A DNA stretch of 64,000 nt from Pseudomonas sp. QTF5 (GCF_000512695.2 NZ_AZRW02000010.1:62001-126000); one strand, 5' to 3'; counted from the stretch's first letter, positions 15,932 through 25,328 are shown. Numbers and translations are program-made. The notes: generated by a model not told the origin, from the sequence alone.

Positions 15932-17581
15932 TCATTCTTTGGCCAGCACACCGTCGATCACTGCACCGCGGCATCCGGCAAACATGTCCAGCTCCGGGTT
16001 ATAGACCTTGCTGTTGACCTCCAGCAGGCCAAGCATGGAATGGAACAGGTTGTCCTGACTCAGGGGCTTTTCGCGACTCAGTTGCAGGCAATGGGTGTCG
16101 ACCGAAAACGACTTTTGATAGCTGTCGGAGAACCACGCCAGCATCGCTACATGCTTCTGTTGTTCCGGCGCCAGCAGGTAAGGCGTGCCATGAAGAAACA
16201 GGTTGTATTCGCCTAGCGATTCGCCGTGATCCGACAGATAAAGCATCGCGGTATCGACTTTGTCCTGGTTGCTGCGCAACAGATCGATCAGGGTCGACAG
16301 CACATGATCGGTGTACACCAATGTGTTGTCGTAGCCATTGACGATACTTTCGCGGCTGCAATTGTTCAGTGCATTGCTTTCACACACCGGGGTGAAGTGT
16401 TCGTATTCTTTCGGGTAGCGCTTGAAGTATTCCGGACCGTGACTGCCCATTTGATGCAGTACCAGCACGGTGTCTTTATCCAGCGTGTCGATGAAGTGCT
16501 GCAAACCTTGCAGAAGAATTTCATCGCGGCACTCGCTGTTGGCGCACAGCACCGGGTCTTTCAGGTTACTGACGTCGTCGACAGTGACCCGATCGCAGGT
16601 GCCTTTACAGCCCGACTGGTTATCGCGCCAGATCACCTCGAGACCAGCGTGCTTGAGCACGTCCAGCAGACCTTCCTCGTTCTTCGCCTTGCTGGCGTTG
16701 TAATCCTTGCGGCCCATGTTGGAGAACATGCAGGGCACCGAAACGGCTGTTTCCGTGCCGCAAGAATGCACATCGGTGAACGCGATCAGGCCAGCCTCTT
16801 TATCCAGTTTGGGTGTGGTATCGCGGTCATAACCCAGGATGCCAAAATTCTCCGCCCGGGCACTTTCGCCCACCACCAGTACTGTCAGGGATTTACGGCC
16901 GTGGGTCTGCCAGATAGGGTTTTTCCGAGCGTCTTCGCCGATGTTGATGAAGGGCTGGCGGGCAGACACTACTTGCTCGCGCAGATAGCCGAGCGAGGCA
17001 CCTATGTAGTTGCTCGGCACCACCATCAGGCGCAATTCATGGTGATTGCGAAACAACGACGACAGGCCTTGATAGTTGACCAGGGCGACACCACCGATCA
17101 CCGCAACCGATGCGACACTCACCAGCACTTTACTTAATAACTCGCGGTGCCAACGACGATAATTAACCGGCGTTTTCCACAACAACCACGACGGTAAAAT
17201 TCCGAGCAATACAATATAAACAAACAACTTCACAGACAGTAAATCGCGCACTTCTGTGGCATTGGTTTCTGCAAAGTTACGAAACATACCGGCGTCGATC
17301 AACACACCGTATTGGCTCATGAAATAGGCCACGCCGGCACTGACCAAAAAGATCAGCGTCAACACGGGTTTCATCACCGGCCGGAATGCCAGCAAGGTCA
17401 GCACAATGTTGAAGACCGCCAGGATCATCACCCCGAACGCGATACGCATGGCGCTGCCTTGACCGTCTGCAGCGGTGATATCGAAGAGGTGTTGCCAGAG
17501 AACTGAATTGAACCCTGCCACTAAAAAGGCACTGGCAATCAACACCACCCACTCGGGGCGCACGGCTTTGAACTTCAACAT
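15932..17581 (-). CDS. eptA: Lipid A phosphoethanolamine transferase (EptA family)
   Basis: 549 residues from the ATG at 17579-17581 (AGGAA upstream). Five N-terminal membrane helices occupy about residues 10-175. The periplasmic sulfatase-like domain begins near 220: VLVVGESARAENFGILGYDR supplies the first metal ligand Glu, HSCGTETAVSVPCMFSNMG the catalytic Thr, and LYLSDHGESLGE the Asp-His metal pair, with HGTPYLLAP near the end. Multiple Cys in the domain (CKGTC, CANSEC, CESNALNNC) fit the family's disulfides. The enzyme transfers phosphoethanolamine from phosphatidylethanolamine to lipid A, which is known to lower polymyxin binding. No PmrAB-type regulator is adjacent. Confidence 0.9.
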   Translation of the reverse strand: MLKFKAVRPEWVVLIASAFLVAGFNSVLWQHLFDITAADGQGSAMRIAFGVMILAVFNIVLTLLAFRPVMKPVLTLIFLVSAGVAYFMSQYGVLIDAGMFRNFAETNATEVRDLLSVKLFVYIVLLGILPSWLLWKTPVNYRRWHRELLSKVLVSVASVAVIGGVALVNYQGLSSLFRNHHELRLMVVPSNYIGASLGYLREQVVSARQPFINIGEDARKNPIWQTHGRKSLTVLVVGESARAENFGILGYDRDTTPKLDKEAGLIAFTDVHSCGTETAVSVPCMFSNMGRKDYNASKAKNEEGLLDVLKHAGLEVIWRDNQSGCKGTCDRVTVDDVSNLKDPVLCANSECRDEILLQGLQHFIDTLDKDTVLVLHQMGSHGPEYFKRYPKEYEHFTPVCESNALNNCSRESIVNGYDNTLVYTDHVLSTLIDLLRSNQDKVDTAMLYLSDHGESLGEYNLFLHGTPYLLAPEQQKHVAMLAWFSDSYQKSFSVDTHCLQLSREKPLSQDNLFHSMLGLLEVNSKVYNPELDMFAGCRGAVIDGVLAKE

Positions 17582-17741
17582 GATGATCGGCTGTTCCTGA
17601 AAAGAAGTGCCCGCGGTAAATGTGAAAATTTCATTTACCGCGACAACACAAATCTTAAGCAGCCAACCCTCAATTTTTCGTGAAAAATAAGCCACCGATT
17701 AGTTGGCTCATGGCATTATGCCCAAACTTTCAACACTAATT

Positions 17742-19124
17742 TCAGGCCTGATGCAAGTACCAACGCCAGTCCTGCTCACCGACTTCGCCCATGAACTGCC
17801 GGTATTCGGCACGTTTCACCGCCAGATACACGCCAAGAAACTCACCGCCGAAGGCCTCCCGCGCCCAGTTCGATGCCTCCAGCGCTCGCAACGTGGTCAA
17901 CCAGTCGGTCGGCAACAATTCCGTGGCCTGGGCATACCCGTTGCCCTCCACCGGAGCGCCCGGGTCAAGCTGCTCGCGGATGCCGCGATGAATCCCGGCC
18001 AGAATCGCCGCAGCCGCCAGATACGGATTGGCGTCGGCACCACAGATGCGGTGCTCGATATGCCGGGAGAATGCCGGCCCGCCGGGCACCCGCAAACTCA
18101 CGGTGCGGTTGTCCACGCCCCAGGTGGCCGCCAATGGTGCGTAGCTGTTGGTCTGGAAACGACGGTACGAGTTGGCGTTCGGACAGAACAGCAGCAACGA
18201 ATCGAGCAACGTGCCGAGCATTCCTCCGACCGCTTGTTTAAGCAGCGGCGTGCCGTCCGGAGCCTCGCTGGCGAACAGGTTGTTGCCGTCCTTGTCCGCC
18301 AGGCTGACGTGCATGTGCATCCCGGTGCCGGCCATATCATCGAAAGGCTTGGCCATGAAGCAGGCTGTCATTCCGTGTTTGTGGGCCACACCCTTGACCA
18401 GCCGTTTGTAACGCACCGCTTCGTCCATCGCCTGCAAAGCATCGGTGCGGTGTTCAAGGGTGATTTCCACCTGCCCCGGCGCATATTCGGAGATCGCCGT
18501 GCGCGCCGGAATGCCCTGAAGTTTGCAGGCGCTGTAAAGGTCGGCCAGAAACGGCTCGATTTGCTCCAGTTCCCGCAAGCCGTAAACCTGCGTGGCGCGT
18601 GGCCGCCCGCCATCGACATCCCGCGCAGGCTGCGGCCGGCCGTTGCTGTCGCGCTGCTGATCCAGCAGATAGAACTCCAGCTCCGCCGCCATCACCGGGT
18701 AATAACCGTCGGCCTGCAAGCTTTCGATGACCTTGGCCAGCAGGTGCCGTGGGTCGGCGATGGTCGCGGGCATGCCCTCCTTTGGATGCATGCTGACCTG
18801 CACCGCCGCCGTGGGAATCAATCGCCATGGCATACGCTGCAAACTGCCGCTGATCGGATAGGCCCGGCAATCGATATCACCAACGTCCCAGACCAGCCCG
18901 GAACTCTCTACATCATCGCCATTGATGGTCAGGCCCAGAATGGTACTCGGCAGCGGCCGCCCGCTTTCGTACACCGCCAGCAGTTCATCGCGATGCAGCA
19001 ACTTGCCCCGTGGCACACCGTTGTTGTCGACGATGAACAGCTCGAACATCCCGATATCCGGATTATGTTCCAGGAAGGACAGGGCTTGTTCTTTCGTGGC
19101 GAAGGATGTCGTGGCACAACTCAT
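17742..19124 (-). CDS. Glutamine synthetase family protein (gamma-glutamylpolyamine synthetase-like)
   Basis: 460 residues. The N-terminal beta-grasp (FELFIVDNNGVPRGKLLHRD) and the catalytic barrel are complete: AELEFYLLD and EYAPGQVEITLEH give the metal and glutamate ligands, GTGMHMHVSL is the ATP/Mn His loop, and FSRHIEHRICGADANPYLAAAAI carries the Arg/Glu residues. The C-terminal adenylylation site of GlnA is not present. This favours the PuuA/SpuI group, which ligates glutamate to putrescine or other amines for catabolism. No polyamine transporter or Puu cluster is adjacent, so the amine substrate is open. Confidence 0.85.
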   Translation of the reverse strand: MSCATTSFATKEQALSFLEHNPDIGMFELFIVDNNGVPRGKLLHRDELLAVYESGRPLPSTILGLTINGDDVESSGLVWDVGDIDCRAYPISGSLQRMPWRLIPTAAVQVSMHPKEGMPATIADPRHLLAKVIESLQADGYYPVMAAELEFYLLDQQRDSNGRPQPARDVDGGRPRATQVYGLRELEQIEPFLADLYSACKLQGIPARTAISEYAPGQVEITLEHRTDALQAMDEAVRYKRLVKGVAHKHGMTACFMAKPFDDMAGTGMHMHVSLADKDGNNLFASEAPDGTPLLKQAVGGMLGTLLDSLLLFCPNANSYRRFQTNSYAPLAATWGVDNRTVSLRVPGGPAFSRHIEHRICGADANPYLAAAAILAGIHRGIREQLDPGAPVEGNGYAQATELLPTDWLTTLRALEASNWAREAFGGEFLGVYLAVKRAEYRQFMGEVGEQDWRWYLHQA

Positions 19125-19452
19125 GGGAATTCTCGTCTATCCGCGTCAGGCAAACGCACAGGCGCCGCCGGGTTGATCCCGGCGCACAGCGCGGGACCTG
19201 TCAGAACAATCAACGGGACATGCAAGAATCCGGCGGGCGCGCGTGGCGGCAGTGCCATAGCGCCCAGAAGGCCAGTTCGGAGGGAAGTGCGACCGGACAA
19301 CCGTCCATAAAGAAGACCGCGGTAAACAGATGATCCGCAGCGTCACATGGGCGGTTAAGTCGTTAAATCGGGTTTTGAAGAACCTTGGGTGTGGATTGGC
19401 TAAACATTCACTAAATGCCTTAAGTGAACAAAATCTACCAACCACCGCAGGC

Positions 19453-19550
19453 CTAATGTGGGAGCGGGCTTGCTCGCGAAAGCGGAATGTCAGTCGACAG
19501 AGATGTCGGATGTGACGGCCCCTTCGCGAGCAAGCCCGCTCCCACATTAG
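19453..19550. repeat. REP doublet in the 537-base gap between GS-like and MFS genes
   Basis: CTAATGTGGGAGCGGGCTTG at the left and its exact reverse complement at the right. The rest of the gap (19125-19452 and 19551-19661) should hold the divergent promoters of both genes; I see no ORF or clear operator there. Confidence 0.88.
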
Positions 19551-19661
19551 ATCTGCGTTGCACCACAGCTATTTAATTTTTAAATACCGCTCCAGACTTT
19601 CTGATTTGCGGCCTCCGAGGCTCGCGCGCCTAATCGGCTCCTTGTTTTTGAAGGTCCGATT

Positions 19662-20846
19662 ATGGAAAACGTTCGCGCAACCTCCCGTCCTGCCTTCTGG
19701 CTGATGTTCGGCATCATTCTTGTTGCCCTGAACCTGCGTCCGTCCATGGCCGCTGTCGGTCCTTTGCTATCAGCCATTCGCGGTGATATCCCGCTGAGTT
19801 TCAGCCTGGCCTCACTCCTGACGATGCTGCCAGTCATGGCCATGGGGCTGGCGATGTTCTTCGGTATCGGTATTAGTCAGCGTTTGGGCGAGCAACGCAC
19901 CGTGGTGCTGTCACTGCTGATCATCGGCTTGGCCACGGTGTCGCGGCTGTTCCTCGATTCGGCGGCGGAACTGATCTTGAGTGCCGTGTTGGCTGGCATC
20001 GGCATTGCGTTGATCCAGGCGTTGATGCCCGCCCTGATCAAGTCCCGTTTCAGCGACAACGTTTCCGTGTGCATGGGCCTCTACGTGACGTCGATCATGG
20101 GCGGCGCGGCAATCGCGGCGTCGTTTGCGCCGCTGGTGATGACCCGCACCGACAGTTGGCGAGTGGGCTTGGCGATCTGGGCAGCGCTGGCGCTGGTGGC
20201 GTTGCTGTTCTGGTGCGCCCACCGCTCGGGGTTGCCTACGCTGGATGCCAAATCATCAGGCAAAGAATCCTTTTTCACCCATTCCCGCGCCTGGTTACTC
20301 GCGATCTTCTTCGGCCTCGGCACGGCGTCCTACACCTGTGTGCTGGCCTGGCTGGCGCCGTACTACGTGGAAAAAGGCTGGAGCGAACAACAGGCCGGTT
20401 TGTTGCTGGGCTTTTTGACCGCCATGGAAGTGTTGTCGGGGCTATTGGTACCCGCCATCGCCAACCGCAGCCGCGACCGGAGACTGGTGCTGGTGGTGTT
20501 GCTGACGCTGATCATGGCCGGTTTCTGCGGGCTGATTCTGAGCCCGCAACACCTGAGCCTGTTGTGGCCCTGCCTGCTTGGACTGGGCATCGGCGGGCTG
20601 TTCCCGATGAGCCTGATTGTGTCATTGGATCATCTGGACAATCCCCAACGCGCGGGCGGGTTGACTGCCTTCGTGCAGGGCATCGGTTACCTGATTGCCG
20701 GCCTCTCGCCGTTGATGGCCGGGATAATTCGCGATCAGTTGGGCAGTTTCGAATGGGCCTGGTGGTCACTGACCGGCGTCATGGCATTGATGATCCTGAT
20801 CGCTCTGCGCTTCGATCCGCGGCATTACGCCAAACACATTCACTGA
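19662..20846 (+). CDS. MFS transporter, CynX/NimT type
   Basis: 394 residues with 12 predicted membrane helices in two six-helix bundles. The N-terminal sequence FWLMFGIILVALNLRPSMAAVGPLL is characteristic of the CynX/NimT (YeaN) branch, known for cyanate or 2-nitroimidazole export and for small anionic or aromatic compounds generally. The loop RLGEQRTVVLSLLI between helices 2 and 3 corresponds to the MFS motif A position. It is followed after 14 bases by a DMT exporter gene, so two efflux-type carriers are probably co-transcribed. The specific substrate is unknown. Confidence 0.85.
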   Translation: MENVRATSRPAFWLMFGIILVALNLRPSMAAVGPLLSAIRGDIPLSFSLASLLTMLPVMAMGLAMFFGIGISQRLGEQRTVVLSLLIIGLATVSRLFLDSAAELILSAVLAGIGIALIQALMPALIKSRFSDNVSVCMGLYVTSIMGGAAIAASFAPLVMTRTDSWRVGLAIWAALALVALLFWCAHRSGLPTLDAKSSGKESFFTHSRAWLLAIFFGLGTASYTCVLAWLAPYYVEKGWSEQQAGLLLGFLTAMEVLSGLLVPAIANRSRDRRLVLVVLLTLIMAGFCGLILSPQHLSLLWPCLLGLGIGGLFPMSLIVSLDHLDNPQRAGGLTAFVQGIGYLIAGLSPLMAGIIRDQLGSFEWAWWSLTGVMALMILIALRFDPRHYAKHIH

Positions 20847-20860
20847 CCCGGCCCCCCATC

Positions 20861-21808
20861 ATGAAACGCACAGGTTTTGCTGCGGCTCACGTCGGCATGC
20901 TGCTCTGGGCACTGTTGATTGCCGTCTCGTTTTCCGCGGCAGCCCAGGTCAGCCAGGCCATCGACCCGATTCTGCTCACCGGTTTGCGCCTGCTGTTTTG
21001 CGCCCTGGTGTTTTTTCCCCTGCTGCTGTTCAAGGGCGACACCGCCATGAACATCCAAGGACTGCTCAGCCATGCGGTGCTCGGTATGCTGCTGGCGCTG
21101 TATTTCGGCTCGTTGTTCGAAGCGCTGCGCTACACCTCGGCAGTGAGCACTGGAACGATGTTTGCGCTGGTGCCGTTACTGACGCTGCTGTTCGAAGCCT
21201 TCCTGATACCCGACAACAGACTGAAACAACGCGTATTGCCTATGCTGATTGCCGCAGCCGGTGCCGTGCTACTGGTGTGGAAAGGTGCAGGCCCCGGCGA
21301 ACTGCCATCGCTGTACGCAGTGTCGGTGTATGGGGTCGGCTGCCTGGCGATGGCGCTTTACTCGCCCCTGAGTCAACGGCTCAAGGCCAAAAGCCTCAAG
21401 GGGCGCGGCCCGGTGGGCATGACCTTCTGGAACATGCTGTTCGGCGCGCTGTTTCTATTGGCGTTCTGTGGGTTCAGTGGCGGCTGGCGATCGGCGTCGT
21501 TGCTGACTGTGAGCGATCTTTGGTGGTTGATCTATCTGGCACTGTTCGCCACCCTGGCGACCTTCTGGCTACTGCATCGAGCCATTGGCGTCATCGCACC
21601 CTCCTCGGTCATTTCCTACATCTACCTGAGCACTCTATTCATCACGCTGTTCCACTGGTTCTGGCTACGCCAATCGCCACTCGCCCAGGAAATCATCGGC
21701 GCGTTACTGGTAGGCGCAGGCATGCTGGCGCTGCTAATATCCAGCCGCGACGCGATCCCCGCGCAGCCATCAGCGTTAAAGGCCTCTGGCCAGCTTTCAA
21801 GAGATTGA
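20861..21808 (+). CDS. EamA/DMT family transporter
   Basis: 315 residues from the ATG at 20861. Ten hydrophobic helices are arranged as two EamA repeats: one starts VGMLLWALLIAVSFSAAA and the second after about residue 160 (SLYAVSVYGVGCLAMALYSPLSQRL). DMT family members export amino acids, metabolites or drugs, or act as permeases. Nothing in the sequence fixes a substrate. The close spacing to the MFS gene upstream suggests an operon. A LysR regulator starts 147 bases downstream in the same orientation. Confidence 0.85.
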   Translation: MKRTGFAAAHVGMLLWALLIAVSFSAAAQVSQAIDPILLTGLRLLFCALVFFPLLLFKGDTAMNIQGLLSHAVLGMLLALYFGSLFEALRYTSAVSTGTMFALVPLLTLLFEAFLIPDNRLKQRVLPMLIAAAGAVLLVWKGAGPGELPSLYAVSVYGVGCLAMALYSPLSQRLKAKSLKGRGPVGMTFWNMLFGALFLLAFCGFSGGWRSASLLTVSDLWWLIYLALFATLATFWLLHRAIGVIAPSSVISYIYLSTLFITLFHWFWLRQSPLAQEIIGALLVGAGMLALLISSRDAIPAQPSALKASGQLSRD

Positions 21809-21955
21809 ATTCATAGGTCGTGTTCGTAACATTTTCTGTCCCACAACTGACCATGAAAAATCCTACAAGGCATTCTCTTGGCACCATCGTTCCGTTAGGA
21901 TCGTTCGCACACGTTTGCGCACAATCAGCGCAAAGGGCACAGCGAGACAGAATGG

Positions 21956-22891
21956 ATGCTGAACAGTAACTTGCTTAGAAAGCTCGACATGCAGGACCTC
22001 ATGGTGTTTGTCGCCGTGTATGAGCAAAGCAGCGTCACTGGTGTGTCGGAGGCGCTCTGCGTCAGCCAGTCCACTGTGAGTTACTGCCTGAAAAAACTGC
22101 GCACCAGTTTCGAAGACGAGTTATTCATCAATACCCGCATGGGTATGCGCCCCACCTACAAAGCCAGCACCATGCATACCCATGTGCTGAAAATTCTCGA
22201 AAGCATCAACCTGTGTCACGCCGGGACACCGACCTTCGACCCGACCTTGCAACCGGTCACCTTCAATATCTGCGCGCCGGAGTACTTCGAGCAGTTGATC
22301 CTGCCGCGCCTGCTGAAGAGCTTCGATTTCGCCGACCTGCCAGTGGTGGTCAACATGCACAAGTTCGAAACCGACATCCCGGCCGAAGAACTGCGCGACG
22401 GCAGCCTCGACCTGGTGATCTGTTTCGGCCCGAATTTTCATCGCAGCCACGCCGATTTCAACTTCAGGATGCTGCTGGAAGATGACCTGGTCTGCGTCTT
22501 CGACAAACGCGCCACGCCGCTGGAACCGCGCTTGAGCCTGCAAGCATTCACTCAACGCCGGCATGTGTTCCCGACGCCCTGGACATCCACTACCAATATG
22601 GTCGACGGTTGGCTTGCTCAACAAGCCCACAAACGACAGATAGTCGCGCGTTCCAACAGCTACAGCGCGGCGCTGAAGATGATCACCGGCACCGATTTCA
22701 TCCTGACCTTGCCTCGACGCATCCAGCAATTGCTGGCCAACGAGGCAATTTTCAATCACTGCGAAGCGCCCAATGGCCTGCCGGGCTTCACCCTGAACAT
22801 GCAGTGGAGTCAAAGTGTCGATCAGGACAGCGCCAACACCTGGCTACGCGAGCAAGTGATCAAAGCCTGCGTCGAGCAGGAAATGGCCTGA
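21956..22891 (+). CDS. LysR-family transcriptional regulator
   Basis: 311 residues. The N-terminal winged helix is clear (LMVFVAVYEQSSVTGVSEALCVSQSTVSYCLKKLRTSFEDELFI, residues 15-59). The effector-binding domain follows from about residue 95 (VTFNICAPEYFEQLILPRLL) to TGTDFILTLPRRIQQLL. The regulated genes are not shown. The two transporter genes upstream in the same direction are candidates, since LysR genes often sit beside targets, though usually divergently. The start at 21956 lacks a strong ribosome site. Confidence 0.87.
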   Translation: MLNSNLLRKLDMQDLMVFVAVYEQSSVTGVSEALCVSQSTVSYCLKKLRTSFEDELFINTRMGMRPTYKASTMHTHVLKILESINLCHAGTPTFDPTLQPVTFNICAPEYFEQLILPRLLKSFDFADLPVVVNMHKFETDIPAEELRDGSLDLVICFGPNFHRSHADFNFRMLLEDDLVCVFDKRATPLEPRLSLQAFTQRRHVFPTPWTSTTNMVDGWLAQQAHKRQIVARSNSYSAALKMITGTDFILTLPRRIQQLLANEAIFNHCEAPNGLPGFTLNMQWSQSVDQDSANTWLREQVIKACVEQEMA

Positions 22892-22930
22892 AACTCAGTG
22901 GCCAATGGCAGTCTTGGTGTAGGACTCTAT

Positions 22931-23425
22931 TCACTGGGACAGCGGAAAAGTCGCACGCTCACTCATGAACGCCTCCAGACGCGAGCGCAACCAGCGTTCG
23001 GCCGGATCGCTGTCGACATGGCTGAGCCAGACCATGGACAAGTCCAGAGTCGGCGTCTTGAACGGAAACGGCTCCTTGAACAGTTGGCCGGATGCGGCCA
23101 TCGCTTCGGCCGTGTAATCCGGCAGGCTGGCGATCAGATCGGTGCCGGCGAGCAAGGCCGGTAACGAGCTGTATTGCGGCACCTAGAGCACTACATGACG
23201 AGTGCGGCCGATTTCCGCCAGCCACTCATCGGCATAGCCACTGACCATTGGCGGTGTGAGATACCAGCACGTGCGGCCGCGAGCAATATTCATCGAGGGT
23301 CAGCGGTGTGTCCGATGCGTCTGAAACAGCTTCTCTGCCACCCCTGTGACGTTGCGTTCGAGCATCAATGTCTCGAACACCACCATCAGGTTGATGTCGG
23401 CCTTGCGCAGTTCGTTGCGATTCAT
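22931..23425 (-). pseudogene. LysR-family regulator remnant (internal deletion, frameshift, stop)
   Basis: Reading the minus strand from the ATG at 23423-23425 gives a LysR N-terminus (MNRNELRKADINLMVVFETL...NVTGVAEKLF) for about 38 codons. The next recognisable segment is TLDEYCSRPHVLVSHTANG, in another frame, which belongs roughly 150 residues further on in this NodD-like subgroup. Another frame change gives ADEWLAEIGRTRHVVL, then an in-frame TAG near 23185. The C-terminal end reads on intact (LLAGTDLIASLPDYTAEAM ... DPAERWLRSRLEAFM) to 22931. The middle of the gene is therefore deleted and at least two further lesions are present. It is not a copy of the intact LysR next door, which belongs to another subgroup. 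Confidence 0.85.
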
Positions 23426-23577
23426 CCCTTGCACCCCGGTCCCCAAGACTTGGGTGACTGTTTAGGGAGGTGTCGTAATCGGCGTCTATGCGACTCAAGC
23501 AGTTGGGGCCACTCAAACCCTAAGCCCGCCCGATCAGAACGAAGCTGCTCTGACTGAGCAGCTTCACCGCCTGCAGC

Positions 23578-23769
23578 CTATATCTCCTTTACCGGGGTCT
23601 GATCCTCAGTCCCTTTGATCAAACTGATGGCATGCACACAATCAGACTTGTTGACGTACGCCTCTCCACTGGCAATCGTTTCATGATTCCCCGCCCGCAA
23701 ACGCCAGCGCCATTGGCCCTTGCCGGTCTGCGCGGTACCACGGGTTTGCCTGTAAATCTCAAAATACAT
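23578..23769 (-). CDS. YegP-like DUF1508 protein
   Basis: 63 residues. MYFEIYRQTRGTAQTGKGQW begins a single DUF1508 repeat: a beta-strand, a WRWRLRAGNHETIASGEAYVNKSDC core and a helix. The family (E. coli YegP has two repeats) is small and cytosolic; its role is not established. GAGCGATC precedes the ATG. It stands alone between the LysR remnant and a long intergenic stretch. Confidence 0.8.
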   Translation of the reverse strand: MYFEIYRQTRGTAQTGKGQWRWRLRAGNHETIASGEAYVNKSDCVHAISLIKGTEDQTPVKEI

Positions 23770-24204
23770 TGATCGCTCCTTGCGATTGCTGATTACGACA
23801 GATCAGTGATCTGCGAAACCAGAGTAGATGAGGAATTTCTGGGGCAACGTCTTTCAATGTGAGGGGATATTTCGAGAAAAAACCCTGATTCACGAAGCGA
23901 TCAATAAATACGGGGGGGGCGGTAATTAAAGAGACTTGAAGGAATCAGTTTTCCCGTTAACAGGCATATTTTTCTTACGCTGCTATGCTGATTTATCCGA
24001 CACTAAAAACCTCCCCCCTCAACAGAGTCAGCCATCGGTTTTTCCTATAGTGGACAGGCTGAGCCCCTTCACTTACATCGGGACAGGCTGACCTATCACG
24101 TTCATAAGCAGCTCCTCTCGATGATCGATCCAACACCTGAAAAAACGACTATGGTTGTAAGTAATCGGTCTACTCCGGACCAGTAGTGCACTGATGGAGT
24201 TCTT
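23770..24204. other. 435-base intergenic region, no gene recognised
   Basis: This stretch is visibly AT-richer than the genes around it, with several homopolymer runs (CGGGGGGGGC near 23912, CCTCCCCCCTC near 24011). GGACAGGCTGA occurs twice as a direct repeat 29 bases apart (24052-24062 and 24081-24091), upstream of the outer-membrane gene. I find no convincing ORF or terminator. Confidence 0.4.
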
Positions 24205-24951
24205 ATGAAAAGAACCAATCTTGCTGCTATTGTTACCACCCTTCTCGCGGGAACCCCATCAACAATCTGTAGCGCTGCACCTTCTACAGATCCGGTTTTC
24301 GCATTTGGCTTGCTGGGAAGCTACAGCGTCCTAGAATTCACAGGGCGCAGAAGCACGGCCACCGAGCACATGCCGGAAGGAGGATTATTTCTCAATTTCG
24401 GCAACAAGATGACCGCTCAGACCGGCCTTGTTTATCATGCGGAAATTAGTGGTCAATACTCTGAAGAACAAAATCAGAAAGTAGAGGATGGTCAAGTCGA
24501 CCTGGATTTTGGCTGGAGGATTGCTTTGGATGCGCGCAATTTTGTAGATGTCTTGCTGGGCGGAGGATACAAATGGAATCGCTTTCAGCCGGACTTTAAC
24601 AAGTACGACATCGAACTCACCAGCCGCACCCCCTTCGCTAAAGTTGCTGCTGGCTACAATCATCAGTTCAGCACTACAACCCTGCGTGTTGAAGCGGGGA
24701 TTCGGAAGGCAATCAATGGTGATACGAAGCTGAAGATCAATGGAATCAGCAATGAGAGCCTGGATTTAAAGAACACCCTCAATCCTTTTGTCGAACTGAG
24801 CGTCCTATTCAATCAGCAAGGAGCGATTCCGGTTATAGCATCCCTATACTACAACCGCTTCAAATATGACCTGGATGGTCAATTTGTGGTGACCGATTTC
24901 GACAAACAAACAAGGGACGAGTACGGCGTAAAATTAGGCCTCGCATTTTAA
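24205..24951 (+). CDS. Predicted outer-membrane beta-barrel protein (orphan)
   Basis: 248 residues. A signal peptide (TNLAAIVTTLLAGTPSTICSAAP) is followed by alternating strands rich in Gly, Tyr and aromatic residues: GLVYHAEISGQY, VDLDFGWRIALDARNFVDVLLGGGYKWNRF, KVAAGYNHQF, IPVIASLYYNRFKYDL. The protein ends in EYGVKLGLAF, with the C-terminal Phe typical of outer-membrane barrels. I do not recognise a named family. Base composition and codons are more AT-rich than its neighbours, and it lies beside a broken LysR gene and a long gap, so it may be acquired. A transport or adhesion role is only a guess. Confidence 0.65.
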   Translation: MKRTNLAAIVTTLLAGTPSTICSAAPSTDPVFAFGLLGSYSVLEFTGRRSTATEHMPEGGLFLNFGNKMTAQTGLVYHAEISGQYSEEQNQKVEDGQVDLDFGWRIALDARNFVDVLLGGGYKWNRFQPDFNKYDIELTSRTPFAKVAAGYNHQFSTTTLRVEAGIRKAINGDTKLKINGISNESLDLKNTLNPFVELSVLFNQQGAIPVIASLYYNRFKYDLDGQFVVTDFDKQTRDEYGVKLGLAF

Positions 24952-25103
24952 CGCTACGATGAGCATTTCAACGACTAGCCCCTTTTGCTTGACTGAAACA
25001 AGCCTCGCCCTCGAGGCCAGCCCTGAGGCGCAAACAGGATTGAGCGATCTGTAGAGTGAGCTTTCTGCCCTGAAAAAATGCCCTGAATCAAATCGCAGAA
25101 ACG

Positions 25104-25140
25104 AAAAAGCCCCTGAAATCTTTAACAATTTCAGGGGCTT
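25104..25140 (-). terminator. Rho-independent terminator after tRNA-Ser
   Basis: A perfect 13-bp stem, AAGCCCCTGAAAT with ATTTCAGGGGCTT, around an 8-base loop, followed on the minus strand by T residues (25108-25104). It lies 15 bases beyond the tRNA 3' end. Confidence 0.88.
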
Positions 25141-25155
25141 AATCTTATTCAATAA

Positions 25156-25245
25156 TGGCGGAGAGATAGGGATTCGAACCCTAGGTACCGGTGAAGGTAC
25201 AACGGATTTCGAATCCGTCCCATTCGGCCACTCTGGCATCTCTCC
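25156..25245 (-). tRNA. tRNA-Ser (anticodon CGA)
   Basis: On the minus strand the molecule begins GGAGAGATGCCAGAGTGG and ends TCTCTCCGCCA. The 7-bp acceptor stem GGAGAGA/TCTCTCC pairs perfectly and the CCA end is encoded. The anticodon loop CGGATTCGAAATCCG presents CGA, which reads UCG. A long variable arm (ACCTTCACCGGT) and the T arm GGTTCGAATCC confirm a class II serine tRNA of 90 nt. It lies 83 bases downstream of purC. Confidence 0.96.
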
Positions 25246-25328
25246 AACGGCGCGCATCATAACAACACTTTTGCCGGAAGCGAACCCCCTAAGCAAAATT
25301 TTTCCGTGCTATCAGATGCTTGCGTCGA

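Noticed and set aside
17703..19310. Open frame of more than 500 codons antisense to the glutamine synthetase-like gene
   Set aside because: Same reason: a mirror of high-GC codons. The sense gene has full active-site motifs.
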